The position numbers and the translations under genes were made by a program. The notes under the pieces are model-generated. The model was not told where the DNA came from and made no database searches. It saw nothing but the letters and a program-made list of their open reading frames with translations. From positions 62,001 to 126,000 of the forward strand of contig CAMCXO010000001.1 in assembly GCA_945883565.1 (NCBI GenBank): a DNA stretch of 64,000 bases, given 5' to 3'. Each line of letters starts with the position of its first letter. Position 1 is the stretch's first letter. The DNA comes from Chryseobacterium gleum (GTDB lineage: Bacteria > Bacteroidota > Bacteroidia > Flavobacteriales > Schleiferiaceae). Shown in pieces: positions 61,420 through 64,000 of the stretch.

Positions 61420-62935
61420 TGGTATTGCTCAAAAATGGAAGGATTTCAGTGAGGTATTCTCTATGATTGGCTAAACGAGGCACTTTATTTTGCCCTCCTA
61501 GTTTGCCTTTATGCTTCAACCATAGATGAAAAGTTCCTTTTGGAGCAGAATGAATAAGTGGTACATCAAGAGCCATGTTTTTATGGCGCTTGGCCTCATA
61601 ATCGGTGTTAAGTTTTTTTAACTCCTCATCTAATGTGACTGAAAATGAATCAAGATCAACAGGCAATCGATCGAACTCAATAATCCATTCGTGGCGTCCT
61701 TTGCCATTTCTCCCCATGTAAACTGGGCCAGCCGTATAATCAGTAACCGAACAAAAGTGAATTTCACATGCCATTTGTATGGCTTTGTCGGCGTTATCTA
61801 TTATGAGCTCTTCTCCAAAGGCATTGATGAAATGCTTAGTCCTACCAGTAACTTTCACCCTAAAAGGTGTTTTAGATGTAAACATTACAGTATCTCCTAG
61901 TCGATACCGCCACAATCCGCTATTGGTTGAAATAACCATTTCGTAGTGAACTCCTAATTCTATTTCTGTAAGCGGAATGGGTTCTTTTTCAGGGCTGGTT
62001 TGCGGAATAAACTCATAAAAAATACCATAATCAAGCATTAACAACATATCATCAGCATATTTCGAATCTTGGATTCCAAAAAAACCTTCGCTGGCATTGT
62101 ACGTTTGAAAAAAATAGAAATTGTCTTGAGGAATCATTTCTTCAAATTGCTTTCGATAAGGCTCGAAAGAGACCCCTCCATGCAGGTATAATTCAAGATT
62201 TGGCCAAACTTCTTTTAGGTGGTTAGCTCCCGTTATTTCTAATATTCGCTTGGTTAGTACTAACATCCAGCTTGGGACGCCTGCTAAGCTGGTTACATCT
62301 TCTTGAATGGTGCTTCTGGCAATTGCTTCTATTTTACTTTCCCATTCATCCATTAAACTTATTTTATTGCTAGGGGTACTTATCATAGTTACCCAAAATG
62401 GTAAATTTTCAATTATTATAGCTGATAAATCGCCATAAAACGAATCGTTATTGAGGTTATTGATGCTTGTGCTTCCTCCCAATCGCAACCCCTTTCCTGT
62501 AAATATTCTGGTTTCAGGATTGGACATGCAGTATAAAGACAGAAGGTCTTTGCCACCCTTAAAATGGCACTCTTCTAAACTTTCGCGGCTTACCGGTATA
62601 AACTTACTTTTGGTAGATGTAGTGCCCGACGATTTTGCAAACCACTTAATTTCGGAAGGCCATAGTAAATTTTGCTGACCTTGACGCATGCGTTCTACAT
62701 AGGGTAATAAGTCTTCATAATCTTGAGTTGGCACTCTCGATTTGAACTCATTATAACTGTTAATTGAACCAAAATCGAAATGTCTGCCGTATTCGGTTTG
62801 AGCAGCTGTACTTAATAGTTTAGATAGCCACTCATTTTGAACCTCATCGGGGTATTTGATAAACAGTTCTATTTGGTGGAATCGTTTTTTCATCCGCCAT
62901 GCAATGAAACTATTTAGCAAATCGAAGTTTAACAT
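61403..62935 (-). CDS. Bacterial GH3-type (auxin-promoter family) acyl-adenylating protein
   Basis: 510 residues with the ANL-fold layout of plant GH3 acyl-amido synthetases: KWFAKSSGTTSTKSKFIPVS (ATP-binding loop), GVPSWMLVLTKRIL, SEGFFGIQD and YRLGDTVMFTSKTPFRVKVTGRTKHFINAFGEEL (hinge and C-terminal motif). Plant members link amino acids to hormones; Bacteroidota relatives are of unknown substrate. Four bases after the S9 peptidase gene stop. The context gives no acyl acceptor. Confidence 0.88.
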   Translation of the reverse strand: MLNFDLLNSFIAWRMKKRFHQIELFIKYPDEVQNEWLSKLLSTAAQTEYGRHFDFGSINSYNEFKSRVPTQDYEDLLPYVERMRQGQQNLLWPSEIKWFAKSSGTTSTKSKFIPVSRESLEECHFKGGKDLLSLYCMSNPETRIFTGKGLRLGGSTSINNLNNDSFYGDLSAIIIENLPFWVTMISTPSNKISLMDEWESKIEAIARSTIQEDVTSLAGVPSWMLVLTKRILEITGANHLKEVWPNLELYLHGGVSFEPYRKQFEEMIPQDNFYFFQTYNASEGFFGIQDSKYADDMLLMLDYGIFYEFIPQTSPEKEPIPLTEIELGVHYEMVISTNSGLWRYRLGDTVMFTSKTPFRVKVTGRTKHFINAFGEELIIDNADKAIQMACEIHFCSVTDYTAGPVYMGRNGKGRHEWIIEFDRLPVDLDSFSVTLDEELKKLNTDYEAKRHKNMALDVPLIHSAPKGTFHLWLKHKGKLGGQNKVPRLANHREYLTEILPFLSNTNEQSA

Positions 62936-62939
62936 GGGT

Positions 62940-64000
62940 CTAATTTAACCATTTATCTAGCCAATTAAAGAATTCAGAATGCCAAACTAGACCATTCTGA
63001 GGTTGAAGTACCCAATGTCCTTCTTCAGGAAAGTATAGAAATTTTGACGGTATGCCCTGTAATTGAGCTGCTTGAAACGCTTCCATCCCTTGATTTTCAG
63101 GTACTCTAAAATCTTTTCCTCCATGGATTACCAAAATAGGCGTATTCCAATTTTTGACATAATTTTTTGGGTTAAATCTATTGTACGACTCTTGAAAACG
63201 TGAATCCCAATAAGGCCCTCCAATGTCCCAATTTGCAAAGAAGAGTTCCTCTGTACTACCGTACCAGCTTTCCAAGTTAAATAATCCACAATGTGAAATA
63301 AAGCATTTAAAGCGGTTTTTGTGAATTCCGGCCAACATATAAACACTGTACCCTCCATAGCTGGCTCCTACAGCGCCAATTTTTTCAGAATCAACAAAGG
63401 GCTCATTTCGAATATTGTCTATGGCTGAGAGGTAATCTTCCATGGCTTGACCTCCCCAATCGCCTGATATTTTCTCATTCCAATCAATTCCAAAACCGGG
63501 TAAACCACGGCGATTTGGTGCCACAACGATATAACCTTTCGCTGCCATTAACTGGAAGTTCCAACGGAAACTATAAAATTGTGACACTTGGCTTTGAGGT
63601 CCGCCTTGGCAATATAAAAGAGCAGGATATTTTTTATTAGGATCAAAATTTGGAGGGTAAGCCACCCAAACCAACATTTGTTTACCATCGGTGGTAGTTA
63701 CATAACGTTTTTCAATCTTACCGGTATCTAAATCGTTGTATATAAATTGGTTAACATTGGTGATTTGTACTATTTTTCCTTTGTTGTCAATTGAGAACAG
63801 TTCAGTTGCCCGGTTCATATTTTGACGTTCTACGACCAGAATGCCATTCGCGAATGCCATATGGCCATAGTTGTTTCTGTCGTTTCGTACAATGCCGTTA
63901 GATTTTCGATTAAAAACACCCTTTTTTCTGCTGAATTCAGCTTCATGAATTTGTTCTACACCATCTTTTGGTAAACAGTATTTAATTTGGTTATTTGAGG
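62940..64000 (-). CDS. S9-family peptidase (prolyl-oligopeptidase fold), 5' end cut by window
   Basis: Only the C-terminal part lies in the window; the frame is open to base 64000, so an internal ATG at 63860 is not the real start. Seen: end of the beta-propeller (QIKYCLPKDGVEQ... region), then the alpha/beta hydrolase domain with GGPQSQVSQ, GDWGGQAMEDYLSAIDN, nucleophile Ser in GASYGGYS, catalytic Asp in HGGKDFRVP and His in EEGHWVLQP. Full-length family members have 650-900 residues. Likely exported, but the signal lies outside. First gene of the S9-GH3-propeller-DUF2007 run. Confidence 0.92.
   Translation of the reverse strand, partial: SNNQIKYCLPKDGVEQIHEAEFSRKKGVFNRKSNGIVRNDRNNYGHMAFANGILVVERQNMNRATELFSIDNKGKIVQITNVNQFIYNDLDTGKIEKRYVTTTDGKQMLVWVAYPPNFDPNKKYPALLYCQGGPQSQVSQFYSFRWNFQLMAAKGYIVVAPNRRGLPGFGIDWNEKISGDWGGQAMEDYLSAIDNIRNEPFVDSEKIGAVGASYGGYSVYMLAGIHKNRFKCFISHCGLFNLESWYGSTEELFFANWDIGGPYWDSRFQESYNRFNPKNYVKNWNTPILVIHGGKDFRVPENQGMEAFQAAQLQGIPSKFLYFPEEGHWVLQPQNGLVWHSEFFNWLDKWLN

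Overview
The window looks like chromosomal DNA of a low-GC member of the Bacteroidota. The evidence is the AT-rich code use, the Bacteroidota-type promoter element (TTTG / TAnnTTTG) in front of several genes, and families typical of the phylum: a BatA-domain membrane protein, DUF6580, a bacterial GH3-type protein, the miaB / sigma-54 regulator / lptE / TPR / secG gene order, and multi-PAS kinases with an AraC-type response regulator. Class or genus cannot be fixed from the sequence alone. About 95% is coding, mostly in tight operons with start/stop overlaps. One tRNA is present. No rRNA, insertion sequence, prophage or CRISPR array was seen.

Layout. 1-4.8 kb: 3' part of a biotin transporter gene (bioY), then a sugar:H+ symporter, a GH20 beta-hexosaminidase and a glycosylasparaginase, which together look like a salvage operon for GlcNAc-containing (N-linked) glycans. 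4.9-11.5 kb: TetR regulator plus a complete tripartite RND efflux pump (TolC, adaptor, permease). 11.6-22.1 kb: rfbC, lytic transglycosylase, uvrA, miaB, a secreted unknown, a sigma-54 activator, lptE, a TPR-like protein, secG (with terminator) and an EamA transporter. 22.1-23.7 kb (minus): miaE and gcvT. 23.7-25.0 kb: a gene-free 1.27 kb island with a 21-bp tandem array, a short relic of a type I restriction-modification HsdM gene and a 72-bp triplicate. 25.0-30.3 kb (minus): a four-gene phosphorelay locus (AraC-type response regulator, multi-PAS histidine kinase, single-domain receiver, and a PAS-DHp-REC protein that has the phosphoacceptor His but no ATPase domain). 30.9-35.2 kb (minus): one well-bounded transcription unit (promoter to terminator) with a Gfo/Idh oxidoreductase, a lipoprotein, a polyprenyl glycosylphosphotransferase and 3-hydroxybutyryl-CoA dehydrogenase. 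35.4-39.3 kb: small membrane proteins, metG and an LD-carboxypeptidase. 39.3-46.2 kb (minus): grpE-dnaJ-ABC exporter-MscS-Ppx-sigma-54 response regulator, a seven-gene chain. 46.3-51.7 kb (minus): BatA protein, dihydroorotase-like protein, DinB-like protein and an oligopeptide-binding lipoprotein. 51.7-56.3 kb: CoA-binding protein, DsbA-like protein, tRNA-Met(CAU), START-like protein, PAP2 phosphatase, FAD oxidoreductase, DUF6580 and an XRE regulator. 56.4-64.0 kb: PhoD phosphatase, M14 carboxypeptidase, aldehyde dehydrogenase, then a minus-strand S9 peptidase (cut by the window end), GH3 protein, propeller-like protein and DUF2007.

The most interesting signals are the phosphorelay locus with its ATPase-less DHp-REC protein, a palindrome plus sigma-54-like promoter in front of grpE-dnaJ, a recurring promoter arrangement that leaves only about four bases between the -7 box and the ATG (near-leaderless mRNAs), and the repeat/HsdM-relic island at 24.1-25.0 kb. 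All functional statements are from reading motifs and context; no database search was run.
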